Shown piece after piece: positions 1-7,675 of a DNA stretch of 48,737 nucleotides (positions within the stretch are counted from its first letter, which is position 1; each line of letters starts with the position of its first letter). The notes beneath the pieces are model-generated. The model made no database searches and had not been told where the DNA came from. It saw only the letters and a list, made by a program, of their open reading frames with translations. This DNA comes from Planctomycetota bacterium (GTDB lineage Bacteria > Planctomycetota > PUPC01 > JACPCR01). The DNA lies in contig JAQBXN010000059.1 of assembly GCA_027625095.1 (NCBI GenBank), forward strand, positions 1 to 48,737. Reading direction: 5' to 3'. A program made the translations under genes and the position numbers.

Positions 1-88
1 CATGATCCAGGATCCAACGGAGGAAGAACTCGCCCTGTTCGAACCACCCTACCGAACGAACCGGCCAGCAATTGGAAACTCCAAATGA
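1..88 (+). CDS. 3' end of an unidentified gene (cut by window edge)
   Basis: Reading frame 2 is open from the window edge and stops at TGA 86-88. This overlaps the ATG of the next gene by four bases (ATGA), a common sign of translational coupling. About 28 residues are visible, ending in a hydrophilic tail. That is too little to name a family. The alternative is that this is an untranslated leader: frame 1 is also open here, so the coding call rests only on the ATGA overlap. Confidence 0.4.
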   Translation, partial: MIQDPTEEELALFEPPYRTNRPAIGNSK

Positions 89-1035
89 CAAGAGTAGTCA
101 CTGTCGGGGCCGCTCAATCCGGTCCAATTCATCGGTCAGAATCCCGCTCGGACGCAGTAAATCGGCTGCTGGTCATGATGCGGAAAGCACATGGAAGGGG
201 ATGCGACCTGGTTGTCTTCACCGAATGCGCGCTGACCGCGTTTTTCCCACACTGGTACATTCAGTCTCAGGACGAACTGGACGCCTGGTTCGAGCGTGAA
301 ATGCCAAATGCGGCGACGCAGCCACTCTTCGATGAAGCCGCCCGGCTGGGTATCGGTTTCCACCTTGGATTTGCAGAAATTGCTGAAGTAGAGGGACAGA
401 CCCGCCACTTCAACGCATCGATATTGGTCGGCAGCGATGGCCGGATCATCGGCAAATTCCGCAAGATTCACCTTCCCGGCGTTTCCGAAAACATCCCCGG
501 GCATCCGTTCCAGAATCTGGAGAAGCTCTACTTTGATGTGGGCAATCTCGGATTCAACACCTGGCATGCATTCGGCGGCATTATCGGCACCTGCATCTGC
601 AATGACCGGCGATGGCCGGAGACTTATCGAGTGCTGGCACTTAAAGGGGCGGAGATGATCCTGCTGGGCTACAACACGCCCGCGCACAACCCGGCAAATC
701 CTGCTTCCGACCACCTGGCCTGTTTTCACAATCACCTGTGCATGCAGGCAGGCGCCTATCATAATGCCTGTTGGGTGGTGGGCGTCGCTAAGGCCGGAGT
801 GGAAGAAGGTGTTGCCCAGATCGGGCAGAGCTGCATCATTGCTCCGACCGGCGAGATCGTCGCCATGGCAACGACGCTCGAGGACGAACTGATCGTCGCC
901 GAATGCGACCTCGATCTGGCCACCCGGGCAAGACAGACTTCGTTTAACTTCGATGCCAACAGGCGTATCGAACATTACGGTCTGATAGCACAGCAATCGG
1001 GTATAGATACTGACCACGCCTCCGCTTCTGAATGA
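85..1035 (+). CDS. Nitrilase-superfamily N-carbamoyl-D-amino-acid hydrolase-like amidohydrolase
   Basis: This 316-residue protein belongs to the carbon-nitrogen hydrolase (nitrilase) superfamily. It resembles N-carbamoyl-D-amino-acid amidohydrolase (DCase, about 304 residues) along its whole length. The catalytic triad sits at the family positions: Glu47 in FTECALT, Lys127 in RKIHLPG, and Cys172 in CICNDRRWPE. Other family blocks are GYNTP near 215 and the C-terminal FNFDANRRIEHYGLI. The expected reaction is hydrolysis of an N-carbamoyl amino acid to the amino acid, CO2 and ammonia, in the cytoplasm. No signal peptide is seen. The start is the ATG overlapping the upstream stop; no clear Shine-Dalgarno site is visible. 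Exact substrate and stereochemistry are inference; beta-ureidopropionase-like activity remains possible. An intergenic gap of 95 bases separates it from the next operon. Confidence 0.88.
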   Translation: MTRVVTVGAAQSGPIHRSESRSDAVNRLLVMMRKAHGRGCDLVVFTECALTAFFPHWYIQSQDELDAWFEREMPNAATQPLFDEAARLGIGFHLGFAEIAEVEGQTRHFNASILVGSDGRIIGKFRKIHLPGVSENIPGHPFQNLEKLYFDVGNLGFNTWHAFGGIIGTCICNDRRWPETYRVLALKGAEMILLGYNTPAHNPANPASDHLACFHNHLCMQAGAYHNACWVVGVAKAGVEEGVAQIGQSCIIAPTGEIVAMATTLEDELIVAECDLDLATRARQTSFNFDANRRIEHYGLIAQQSGIDTDHASASE

Positions 1036-1081
1036 AAGACTGAAAGATGAGGCCTGCCCCACTTGTTGCCAGGACGATCCG

Positions 1082-1116
1082 AACACTTAACACTTATCTC
1101 TGATCCCTTACCCTTC
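1082..1116. repeat. Short tandem repeat of period 7 (five heptads)
   Basis: Five consecutive 7-base units fit the pattern A-N-C-N-C-T-N; the first two are identical (AACACTT). The array fills the gap between the nitrilase and the DUF1080 gene and ends just before the Shine-Dalgarno site of the latter. It belongs to the period-7 repeat class seen at several other places in this window. Confidence 0.7.
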
Positions 1117-1130
1117 TTGAAGGAAATCAT

Positions 1131-1748
1131 ATGAAACGAATCGCACTATCCGCACTGCTCCTGTCATCCTCGCTTCTTCATGCTGAAAACGAGGACGGGC
1201 TCACAGCCGTATACAACGGCAAAGATCTCACCGGTTTCAAAACCGAAGGGAACTGGATATCTGAAGCCGAGGGCATTCTTGCCATCAATCCCCGCGAAGG
1301 GGAGAAGGGTTGGCAACGATACGGCTCTTATCTCTGGCTCGAAAAGCAGTACGCTGATTTCACCTTCAGCGTTGATTTCAAGTATCCAAAGGGCGGCAAC
1401 AGTGGTGTGTTCTTCAGAGTCAAAGATACCAAGAGCCCGGTTTCCACGGGCATCGAAGCTCAGATTCTCGATTCGTTTGGCAAGAAGAATCTCGGCCAGC
1501 ACGACATGGGTGGAATCATCAGCACCATCGGCCCGAGCAAAAACATGTCAAAACCCGCGGGTGAGTGGAATACTATGGTCGTCACCTGCAAGGGCGCTCA
1601 GTTGCAGGTGGAACTCAATGGCGAGCAGATCGTGGACATCGACCTCAGCGAATCCGCAGTCAAGGATCGTCCACTCAAAGGTTACATCGGGCTTCAGGAT
1701 CACGGAGCGGTCATGTGGTTCCGCAATATCAAGATCAAGGAACTGTAA
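1131..1748 (+). CDS. Exported DUF1080 (3-keto-disaccharide hydrolase-like) protein
   Basis: The 205-residue protein starts with a Sec signal peptide (basic MKR, hydrophobic ALLLSSSLL, likely cleavage after LHA near residue 18). The rest is a single DUF1080 domain, a concanavalin-like beta-sandwich. Family landmarks include the N-terminal YNGKDLTGFK, the central GGNSGVFFRV, and the C-terminal GYIGLQDHG followed by VMWFRNIKIKEL. Members are mostly periplasmic or outer-surface glycan-binding or glycoside-hydrolase-like proteins; some act on 3-keto-glycosides. The start is supported by AAGGA six bases upstream. It is the first gene of a compact operon and its stop overlaps the next start by one base (TAATG). 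The role in sugar derivative breakdown is inferred from family membership only. Confidence 0.9.
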   Translation: MKRIALSALLLSSSLLHAENEDGLTAVYNGKDLTGFKTEGNWISEAEGILAINPREGEKGWQRYGSYLWLEKQYADFTFSVDFKYPKGGNSGVFFRVKDTKSPVSTGIEAQILDSFGKKNLGQHDMGGIISTIGPSKNMSKPAGEWNTMVVTCKGAQLQVELNGEQIVDIDLSESAVKDRPLKGYIGLQDHGAVMWFRNIKIKEL

Positions 1749-2578
1749 TGGGGGTCACACGCATCGAGGATAAAGTCCGCGTCATCGAATCCGCGGAAGG
1801 CCCCGGCTGCCGATTTGAAGTCCTCGAATACCAGGAACTCACCGGCAGCGAAAATGTGGCTCTCGCCGAAACGCTCTTCTATGCCAAACAAGCCGGCATT
1901 CGGCTGAAGATGGTAAGAATCACCATCAACAAGGCCGAGGTCGTTACCGAATCCGGGGCGCTCTATTTCATGAAGGGGAATATCGAAATGGACAGCCCGG
2001 CCGGTGGCGTGACCGGCCTGGCCAGGAAACTCGTCGCCAGCAGGCTCACGAAGGAGGATACCTTTAAACCTCATTATCGGGGAACAGGTGAGATTTATCT
2101 CGAGCCAACCTTTTCACATTTCGTGCTTATAGAACTCCACGGCGAAGAAATGGTCGTGGACAAGGGCATGTTCTTCGCGTGCGAGAGCACCGTGGAGGTC
2201 GGGGTGAAAATGCAGAAGAACCTGTCCTCGGCTCTGATGGGCGGAGAGGGCTTCTTCCAGACAAAACTCAGTGGCAAGGGAATCGTGCTCCTGGCCAGCC
2301 CAGTGCCGTCCGACGAGATCATTCGTTACACCCTGACCGGTGACAAACTGAGCGTCGACGGCAACTTCGCCATCCTTCGAAAAGGAGAGATTGAGTTCAA
2401 AGTTGAAAAGTCCGCCAAATCGTTCTTCGGCAGCGTGACCAGCGGCGAGGGCCTGTTGCAGACCTTCAGAGGGCACGGAGAAGTCTGGGTAGCCCCAACA
2501 CAGGCCGTGTATGACCGGATCGCGCACGGTGGACTTCATTCCGTGACCGGTTCGGACAGCTCAGATACGACCACTTAA
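1748..2578 (+). CDS. AIM24 family protein (DUF124-like)
   Basis: This 276-residue protein belongs to the AIM24 / DUF124 family (TIGR00266-like), a trimer-forming beta-sandwich family of unknown biochemical role in bacteria. Visible landmarks are KAGIR-like positions in KQAGIRLKMV, the acidic ALYFMKGNIEMD, the glycine-rich GGEGFFQTKLSGKGIVLLAS and the later SGEGLLQTFRGHGEVWVAPTQ. The start is ATG 1748, overlapping the previous stop as TAATG; the frame is open further upstream, but that part runs inside the DUF1080 gene on another frame. No signal peptide is seen, so it should be cytoplasmic. A 14-base gap separates it from the next gene, so co-transcription is likely. Confidence 0.85.
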   Translation: MGVTRIEDKVRVIESAEGPGCRFEVLEYQELTGSENVALAETLFYAKQAGIRLKMVRITINKAEVVTESGALYFMKGNIEMDSPAGGVTGLARKLVASRLTKEDTFKPHYRGTGEIYLEPTFSHFVLIELHGEEMVVDKGMFFACESTVEVGVKMQKNLSSALMGGEGFFQTKLSGKGIVLLASPVPSDEIIRYTLTGDKLSVDGNFAILRKGEIEFKVEKSAKSFFGSVTSGEGLLQTFRGHGEVWVAPTQAVYDRIAHGGLHSVTGSDSSDTTT

Positions 2579-2592
2579 TACGAAAGGTAGAT

Positions 2593-3486
2593 ATGAATTT
2601 GCATTTGCAGGAACTCAAGAGGGCCGCCACTTTCTCAGGATGTCTTCTCTTCCTCCTGCTGCCCTCATGTATTTTTCGATGCCCATGCTCGCCTCAACGA
2701 GTTAACCAATTCGAAAAGCAGACGGCCCACCTGGCAGATGTTCGACAAGGGAAAACCGCCGTTCCGCTCACCACTCGATTCGGGGAGTTGAGCATTGCGG
2801 ACGCCTACCAGATTCAGGATGCATATACCCGATATGCAAACAGGCGGGGCGACCCATCCGCCGGTTACAAGGCTGCGTTTACCAGTAAACCAGCACAGGA
2901 AATGTTTGGAGTAACTTCACCCGCTCATGGCAGGCTCCTTCGGTCCATGGAGCGGCCGGCTAGTGGAACGCTGAAGCAGAGTGATTTTGTATTCTTCCAC
3001 ATCGAGCCGGAAGTCGCGTTCAAGTTGAAGAAAGACATCACCAGGAAAAGTGAAACAATTGAGCAGTTGATTACTGCTGTCGGTTCGGTGCATGCGGCGT
3101 TCGACATCCCTGATCTTCGCTTCGAATTCGAAGGCAAGCCTAACGTCGTTGACATCATCGCCGATGCCGCGGCCGCGCATCGGTTCATGCTGGGACCGCC
3201 CCACCAACCTTCCCTGATCGACATGACCAAGGTGACCGCAAAGTTTTCAGTTAACGGTAAAGAAGTCTCCAATGCCCCCGCGAGCGCCGCGCTTGGCAAT
3301 CCGTGGAACGTCCTGCTGTGGCTCGCAAATCTTCAAATTGAAAGGGGACATCCATTGCGAAAAGGCGAAGTCATCCTGACCGGAGTGCTTGGCCAGCCAT
3401 ATAAGGCGAAGGGCCTGGCGGCAGTCGGGACCTATGAGGCCGACCTGGGCCCTCTCGGTCAGATCCGTTGTAGTGTGGCTGAATAA
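2593..3486 (+). CDS. Lipoprotein-like exported FAH-superfamily hydratase (MhpD-type 2-oxo acid hydratase/decarboxylase-like)
   Basis: The 297-residue protein has a FAH-superfamily fold typical of 2-oxopent-4-enoate hydratases and related 2-oxo acid decarboxylases. Metal-binding landmarks are the HIEPEVAF motif near residue 137 and the later GNPWNVLLWLANL and GEVILTGVLG blocks. What is odd is the N-terminus: a hydrophobic stretch CLLFLLLPSC (residues 17-26) reads as a lipoprotein signal with lipobox LPSC. Relatives are normally cytoplasmic. The start is supported by an AAAGGTAG Shine-Dalgarno-like site, so the export signal is likely real. The stop overlaps the next gene as TAATG. Possible roles are in keto-acid turnover outside the cytoplasm; the substrate is not known. 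Confidence 0.8.
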   Translation: MNLHLQELKRAATFSGCLLFLLLPSCIFRCPCSPQRVNQFEKQTAHLADVRQGKTAVPLTTRFGELSIADAYQIQDAYTRYANRRGDPSAGYKAAFTSKPAQEMFGVTSPAHGRLLRSMERPASGTLKQSDFVFFHIEPEVAFKLKKDITRKSETIEQLITAVGSVHAAFDIPDLRFEFEGKPNVVDIIADAAAAHRFMLGPPHQPSLIDMTKVTAKFSVNGKEVSNAPASAALGNPWNVLLWLANLQIERGHPLRKGEVILTGVLGQPYKAKGLAAVGTYEADLGPLGQIRCSVAE

Positions 3487-4085
3487 TGGCAATGCCCGAT
3501 AGCAAACAATCCATCCTCAAAGCCATCCGAGACCAGAAGCTGCCCAAGCTCGCGCACCCGGGCCTACAGAAGGAAAAAATCAGCTATGACGATCCTCTCG
3601 GACACTTCAAGGCAACCCTCGAATCAGTCGGCGGCGCCTGGCACGAGGTGAGCTCAGAATCCGATATCGAATCCCAACTGCAAAGCGTGGAAACTTACGC
3701 CGAGTCCCGGGAGGTTTACTCACGCCTGCCCGGAATTGAAAAGGCCAACATCGATCTGGATGCCATAACGGATCCTCACGAAGTCGAAACCATCGACTTT
3801 GCCATCCTTCGCGGCGAGTTCGCCGTCGCAGAGAATGCGGCCATCTGGGTCACCGACGCGGGAATTAAACACCGCGTCGTCTACTTCATCGTCCAGCACC
3901 TTGCCCTGGTCGTTCCAAAGTCAGAAATCATCAACAACATGCACGATGCTTACGAACGGCTCAGCTTCACAAAGCCCGAATTCGGATGCTTCATATCCGG
4001 GCCATCCAAGACCGCCGATATTGAGCAATCCCTCGTCATCGGAGCACACGGCCCAAGGTCGCTACAAGTGTTCTTGGTTGGGTGA
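3486..4085 (+). CDS. LUD-domain protein (LutC/YkgG-like)
   Basis: This 199-residue cytoplasmic protein carries a LUD domain, as in LutC/YkgG proteins linked to lactate utilisation. Diagnostic parts are AENAAIWVTDAG near 118, the hydrophobic HLALVVPKSEI, and the C-terminal GPSKTADIEQSLVIGAHGP, followed by a terminal LQVFLVG. Start ATG 3486 overlaps the upstream stop by one base. The partner genes lutA and lutB are absent from this operon, so a lactate-oxidase complex is not supported here. The likely role is an accessory to oxidation of a hydroxy-acid or keto-acid, but this is inference. It is the last gene of the operon and is convergent with the next gene, 24 bases away. Confidence 0.88.
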   Translation: MAMPDSKQSILKAIRDQKLPKLAHPGLQKEKISYDDPLGHFKATLESVGGAWHEVSSESDIESQLQSVETYAESREVYSRLPGIEKANIDLDAITDPHEVETIDFAILRGEFAVAENAAIWVTDAGIKHRVVYFIVQHLALVVPKSEIINNMHDAYERLSFTKPEFGCFISGPSKTADIEQSLVIGAHGPRSLQVFLVG

Positions 4086-4109
4086 CAGCCCTACCACCAG
4101 GGTGAGCCG

Positions 4110-5072
4110 CTACACTTTTGGAAAATCTTCCCTGATTCTCTCTCGAAAGCTGACCGGCAACGGCAACTCTACGATGGGCTCATTCACGATATGTTCGCCT
4201 TGACCTCGGATAGCATCCATCTTCAGATAACCATCCAGGCATTCATCGCACTGGACCAGCATGATCGACAAACGCATCGAAAGTTTCTCGGTAGCTTTTA
4301 CATCAGACCGGCCCGTTTCGAGACCGGCAGCAAATGCCTCATAATCCCCTTCCTCGATGTGCTTGATGAGTTTGTTTAAACCTTCAATACCCCCTTTGCC
4401 GGCCTCTTCGAGAGACTGCCTCAATTCCTCGCCCTCGGGCTTTTCAAGGAGTTTCTGCTCCTTCTTGCTCAACGCCAGACCGGCGGGAAAGAGGCCGATG
4501 CGGCGGCGCTCCATGTATTTTTTGCACCCGTCGCAATAAGGCGAACCGGCCACAATGGATGCCAGGAAAATAGTCCCCAGCGCAAAGCCCGTGATTTCAA
4601 GCACGCGAATTCCATACCCCAGGAGACCCAGAGGATTACCTTGCTTGCCGCGGTAACTGAAAGTGAACGAGCGGGTCTGATAATCAAAGTAGGTCCAAAA
4701 CCCGACCGATTGGCCGTTCTGAGAAGTGGGATTCTGGCTGCTGTATTCGATGTATTGCGCCACCCCGTAGGCGCCGACCTGAAGGCAGAAAATACTGATC
4801 AAAAGGATCTTGTTAAGCTTCACTCCCAGGCTTTTTGCAGCAATCGCATAACCGCTGCCTGCTGCGCTGCCAACAAGGAGTGCTCCTATGGGAACCACAA
4901 ACCACGCGTACCAACCCATGACGTTAATGCCGCCCTTGTTGTTTAGAAAGTACATAGCAAGCAATGTCAGAGCAGTGGTCGCCAGACCGGCATACAGAAG
5001 CAACTGAATACGTGCGTCTGTGCGCTTGTCTTCGGTTGGATTCATTTCAAGCTGTTCGTCCATGGCTGACAC
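4110..5072 (-). CDS. Hypothetical membrane protein with two CxxC pairs
   Basis: I do not recognise this 320-residue protein. The N-terminal half shows three to four membrane segments (about 22-43, 50-72, 83-105 and 157-178). After these comes CDGC near residue 187, then a hydrophilic, helix-rich region with charged repeats (LSKKEQKLLEKPEGEELRQ), and a second pair CDEC near 284. The two CxxC pairs could bind one zinc or take part in disulfide chemistry. The C-terminus ends with SFRERIREDFPKV. The open frame begins at GTG 5072; ATG 5063, three codons later, is an equally good start, and neither has a clear ribosome site. It stands alone, convergent with the LUD gene. Confidence 0.8.
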   Translation of the reverse strand: MSAMDEQLEMNPTEDKRTDARIQLLLYAGLATTALTLLAMYFLNNKGGINVMGWYAWFVVPIGALLVGSAAGSGYAIAAKSLGVKLNKILLISIFCLQVGAYGVAQYIEYSSQNPTSQNGQSVGFWTYFDYQTRSFTFSYRGKQGNPLGLLGYGIRVLEITGFALGTIFLASIVAGSPYCDGCKKYMERRRIGLFPAGLALSKKEQKLLEKPEGEELRQSLEEAGKGGIEGLNKLIKHIEEGDYEAFAAGLETGRSDVKATEKLSMRLSIMLVQCDECLDGYLKMDAIRGQGEHIVNEPIVELPLPVSFRERIREDFPKV

Positions 5073-5283
5073 CCGTTATACAAGTGACATTGCTTCAACA
5101 GCGAAATCGATTCGGTAGATGATGGGCTCGTTTATTAACATGCGAAATTAGACTGCACAGCAAAACGTCCGATCCAGTGATCCAGCACCCTCGACAATAA
5201 ATTTCTATCTCTGCCAATCAGTCAACGTCAAGTAAATTTTAACAACTCACCGCACGCAATATGCGAACTGGTCAACCAGATTG
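5073..5283. other. Divergent intergenic region
   Basis: About 210 bases separate the divergent membrane-protein and aspartoacylase-like genes. The stretch is richer in A+T than its flanks, particularly around 5195-5245, so promoters for both genes are expected here. I could not pick out a convincing -35/-10 pair. Confidence 0.35.
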
Positions 5284-6369
5284 ATGATAAAAGCTCACTC
5301 ATCCAGGGAATGGATTCGCCGCTCTTTTACTACTGTGAAAGGCCGCGAATTTCAGGTCAGCATTGGTATCATTCACGGGGCCAAACCCGGCCCGACACTC
5401 GCCCACGTCGGCGGGCAGCACGGCATGGAACACATGGGCCCCATCATTCTAAGGGACTTCTTCGATGAGCTGGATCCTGAAATTGTATGCGGCACCGTGT
5501 ATGTATGTCCGTGCGCAAATCCCCTCGCTCTCGAGCTCGATGAAGAGGTCTACCCTGAATTCGAGGATGACCTGTCATCATTCAGGCAAACGATCAAGCA
5601 ACGTGAAGACCTCGGCCAGTACAACATGAACCGCCTGTGGCCGGATTGGGACTCAAAGGGCGTAGCCGGCCAGATAGTTCAATGGATCTGGCAGACCATG
5701 ATTGTCCCCGCAGACGTGGTTATCGATCACCATGCAGTGAAGGCGGCTCACAAGCCCTACATTTTCGTGGAGAAACCTTCCATTCCGTGGACTCCTTTTC
5801 TTGGCGTGGAGGCTGTCTGGTCTACGGGGCCGGTACCTGTAGATCCGACTCAGTACGTCTATCGCCGCCTTGGCATGGCCGCGCAACTTGCGGGTAAGAT
5901 CGGTATCTGTTTCGAATACTCCGTCCAGCGCGGTGTTAAGGAACCAGAGCGCGAAAACGGTAGATGGGGTCTTTACAATCTGATGAAGGCGATGAGGATG
6001 ATCGAGGGTGAGCCGGAAATTAGAAAGCCTGTCTGGCTGCTTGCCGCGGATGGCGGGCCCTACTGGGGAGAAGGAATGGCCGAACTCAATTCCGCTTTCC
6101 TTGGGCATCCGCATTACTCTGTCGAGGAGTATCAGCCCTTGAAAAAAGGACAGCTCATCGCGGAAATCCGCAGCCTTGAAACGAACGAAGCTCTTGAGCA
6201 GGTTACCGCACCCGATGATTGCCTCATGCTGGATAGAAAGCCGTCTGCCGTGTGCCGGCCGGGGGAACGGCTTTGCCGAGTGCATACGAATGCCCGTATC
6301 CTTGCAAAACCAGGTGGCTATGCTGTGCCAGACGCTGCTTTCAAATCTCAATATTTGTCCCTACCTTGA
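5284..6369 (+). CDS. Succinylglutamate desuccinylase / aspartoacylase family zinc hydrolase
   Basis: The 361-residue protein has the metal-binding pattern of the AstE/ASPA zinc carboxypeptidase-like family: GQHGMEH with His46 and Glu49, a later DHHA with His149 or His150, and the N-x-N-R substrate motif YNMNR near 114. A catalytic glutamate candidate is Glu211 in ICFEYS. Relatives remove acyl groups from N-acyl amino acids or act as deacylases on other amides. A C-terminal beta-rich portion (about 270-355), with KKGQLIAEI, matches the biotinyl-lipoyl-like C-terminal domain seen in this family. A TTG just upstream (5281) is in frame, but ATG 5284 is preferred. The Gfo/Idh/MocA gene follows 86 bases downstream on the same strand. 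The substrate is unknown. Confidence 0.85.
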   Translation: MIKAHSSREWIRRSFTTVKGREFQVSIGIIHGAKPGPTLAHVGGQHGMEHMGPIILRDFFDELDPEIVCGTVYVCPCANPLALELDEEVYPEFEDDLSSFRQTIKQREDLGQYNMNRLWPDWDSKGVAGQIVQWIWQTMIVPADVVIDHHAVKAAHKPYIFVEKPSIPWTPFLGVEAVWSTGPVPVDPTQYVYRRLGMAAQLAGKIGICFEYSVQRGVKEPERENGRWGLYNLMKAMRMIEGEPEIRKPVWLLAADGGPYWGEGMAELNSAFLGHPHYSVEEYQPLKKGQLIAEIRSLETNEALEQVTAPDDCLMLDRKPSAVCRPGERLCRVHTNARILAKPGGYAVPDAAFKSQYLSLP

Positions 6370-6455
6370 GTCTGCCTTCAGCCGGAACTTAGATTACGAA
6401 CAGGATTAAGAGAAAGAAGCCCACGGGGGCTAATTTACTACACACGGAGAAAATC

Positions 6456-7466
6456 ATGCGCATTGGAGTTATGGGAGTCCATTACGGACACATCGGAGGA
6501 ATGTTCAGCTCTGCTGCCAAGTCACCGGACGGCGAGATTGTTGGCATGGTCGAGGCTAACGATGCCTTGTATGCGAGGTACACCAGGAATCTGGATATCC
6601 CGCGTTTCAACAGTCTAGAACAGATGCTGGAAACCGCGAGGCCGGAGCTTGTACTGGAAGGTGTGGTGCACAGAGAGAAAGTGGAGGTCGTGGAACAGTG
6701 CGCGGCAGCAGGTGCGAACGTCCTCCTGGATAAGCCGCTCTGTTATGACCTTGATGACCTGGAACGAATGCGTTGCGCGGTCAAGGAATCCGGCATCGCC
6801 CTTTCGATGTGGTTTACGTCCAGAAGTTATCCGCCATTCCTTGCTGTGCGTGAAGCTATTCTGGCCGGGGAACTCGGGGAGATAGTCAGCATCATCTCCA
6901 CGCACCCGCACAAGACGAATCGTGAGACCGGGACTCCGTGGTATTTCGATTCAGACCAGTACACAGGTACTTTTCACGATGTCGCCTGCCATGGAGTGGA
7001 TCAGGTGCGCTGGCTGACCGGTGCAGAATGTGTCGGCGTTCACGCCCTGCAAACCTGCAAAAAATTCGTGGAAGAGCCTCGCCTTATCGATCACGCGCAG
7101 GCCTCGTTTCAGATGAGTAACGATTCGCTGGCCACTCTTACGGCGGACTGGCTGACGCCGGAGCAATCACCATCGTTTGGCGACACTCGCGTCATCATCA
7201 TGGGCACAGAAGGCTCTGCGCACCTGCGTGCATACGCGGGCGACCACGTCCTGATCGTTTCGAATGCAAAGGGCGCCTACGAACCGGATTTTCCAGAAGA
7301 TTGCGGTGGGGTGTTTGTGCAGGAACTTATCGAATCCCTCCGCGAAGGGCGCGACAGTTTCATCTCCACCAAAGATGTTTTCGCCGTCTCGAATGCCTGC
7401 CTCATGGCACAGGAATCGGCAAAGCAGGGCGGGAAGTTTCTAAAAATTGGCGCGCTGGAGCTGTGA
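6456..7466 (+). CDS. Gfo/Idh/MocA family oxidoreductase
   Basis: This 336-residue protein has a Rossmann N-terminus (MRIGVMGVHYGHIGG) and a catalytic loop LLDKPLCYDL, where Asp-Lys-Pro at 92-94 replaces the usual Glu-Lys-Pro. The middle block HDVACHGVDQVRWLTG corresponds to the substrate-binding helix with the conserved histidine. These features place it in the NAD(P)-dependent sugar or inositol dehydrogenase superfamily. The glycine motif is atypical (GVHYGHIGG rather than GxGxxG), so cofactor preference is uncertain. The start is supported by GGAG about eight bases upstream. It follows the aspartoacylase-like gene and is convergent with the ceramidase-like gene 209 bases away. Cytoplasmic; the substrate is probably a sugar or polyol, by family. 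Confidence 0.88.
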   Translation: MRIGVMGVHYGHIGGMFSSAAKSPDGEIVGMVEANDALYARYTRNLDIPRFNSLEQMLETARPELVLEGVVHREKVEVVEQCAAAGANVLLDKPLCYDLDDLERMRCAVKESGIALSMWFTSRSYPPFLAVREAILAGELGEIVSIISTHPHKTNRETGTPWYFDSDQYTGTFHDVACHGVDQVRWLTGAECVGVHALQTCKKFVEEPRLIDHAQASFQMSNDSLATLTADWLTPEQSPSFGDTRVIIMGTEGSAHLRAYAGDHVLIVSNAKGAYEPDFPEDCGGVFVQELIESLREGRDSFISTKDVFAVSNACLMAQESAKQGGKFLKIGALEL

Positions 7467-7557
7467 GTTCCGTTCTGGCGTCCGGAGTCTCTACTCACTC
7501 ACTTGCAGCCTTCAGGCCCCCAGGTTGGAGTTCATTGAATCCTGCGGCTACTCCCCT

Positions 7558-7606
7558 TGTCCCTTTGCTATGGGACAGATTAGGACAAAGACTACGGCGA
7601 AGGGAC
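7558..7606. repeat. Hairpin and repeat in the convergent intergenic region
   Basis: Between the convergent genes ending at 7466 and 7676, TGTCCC (7558-7563) can pair with GGGACA (7572-7577). In an alternative larger stem, 7559-7568 pairs with 7597-7606 with one G-T pair. The right arm, 7583-7606, is close in sequence to the right inverted end of the 190-bp element at 9961-10150 (shared core AAGACTACG). No T-tract follows, so this is not a typical intrinsic terminator. A short period-7 run (three units) lies at 7661-7681. Confidence 0.5.
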
Positions 7607-7675
7607 TGAAAAGTAAGGCTTGAAGCTCCTCTAGAACCATCGAAGGGGATCAGATCAAAACTTACTCATTCCTCA

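Noticed and set aside
136..1086. 316-codon open frame on the minus strand inside the nitrilase gene
   Set aside because: It is the antisense of a gene with clear catalytic motifs; its own sequence shows none.
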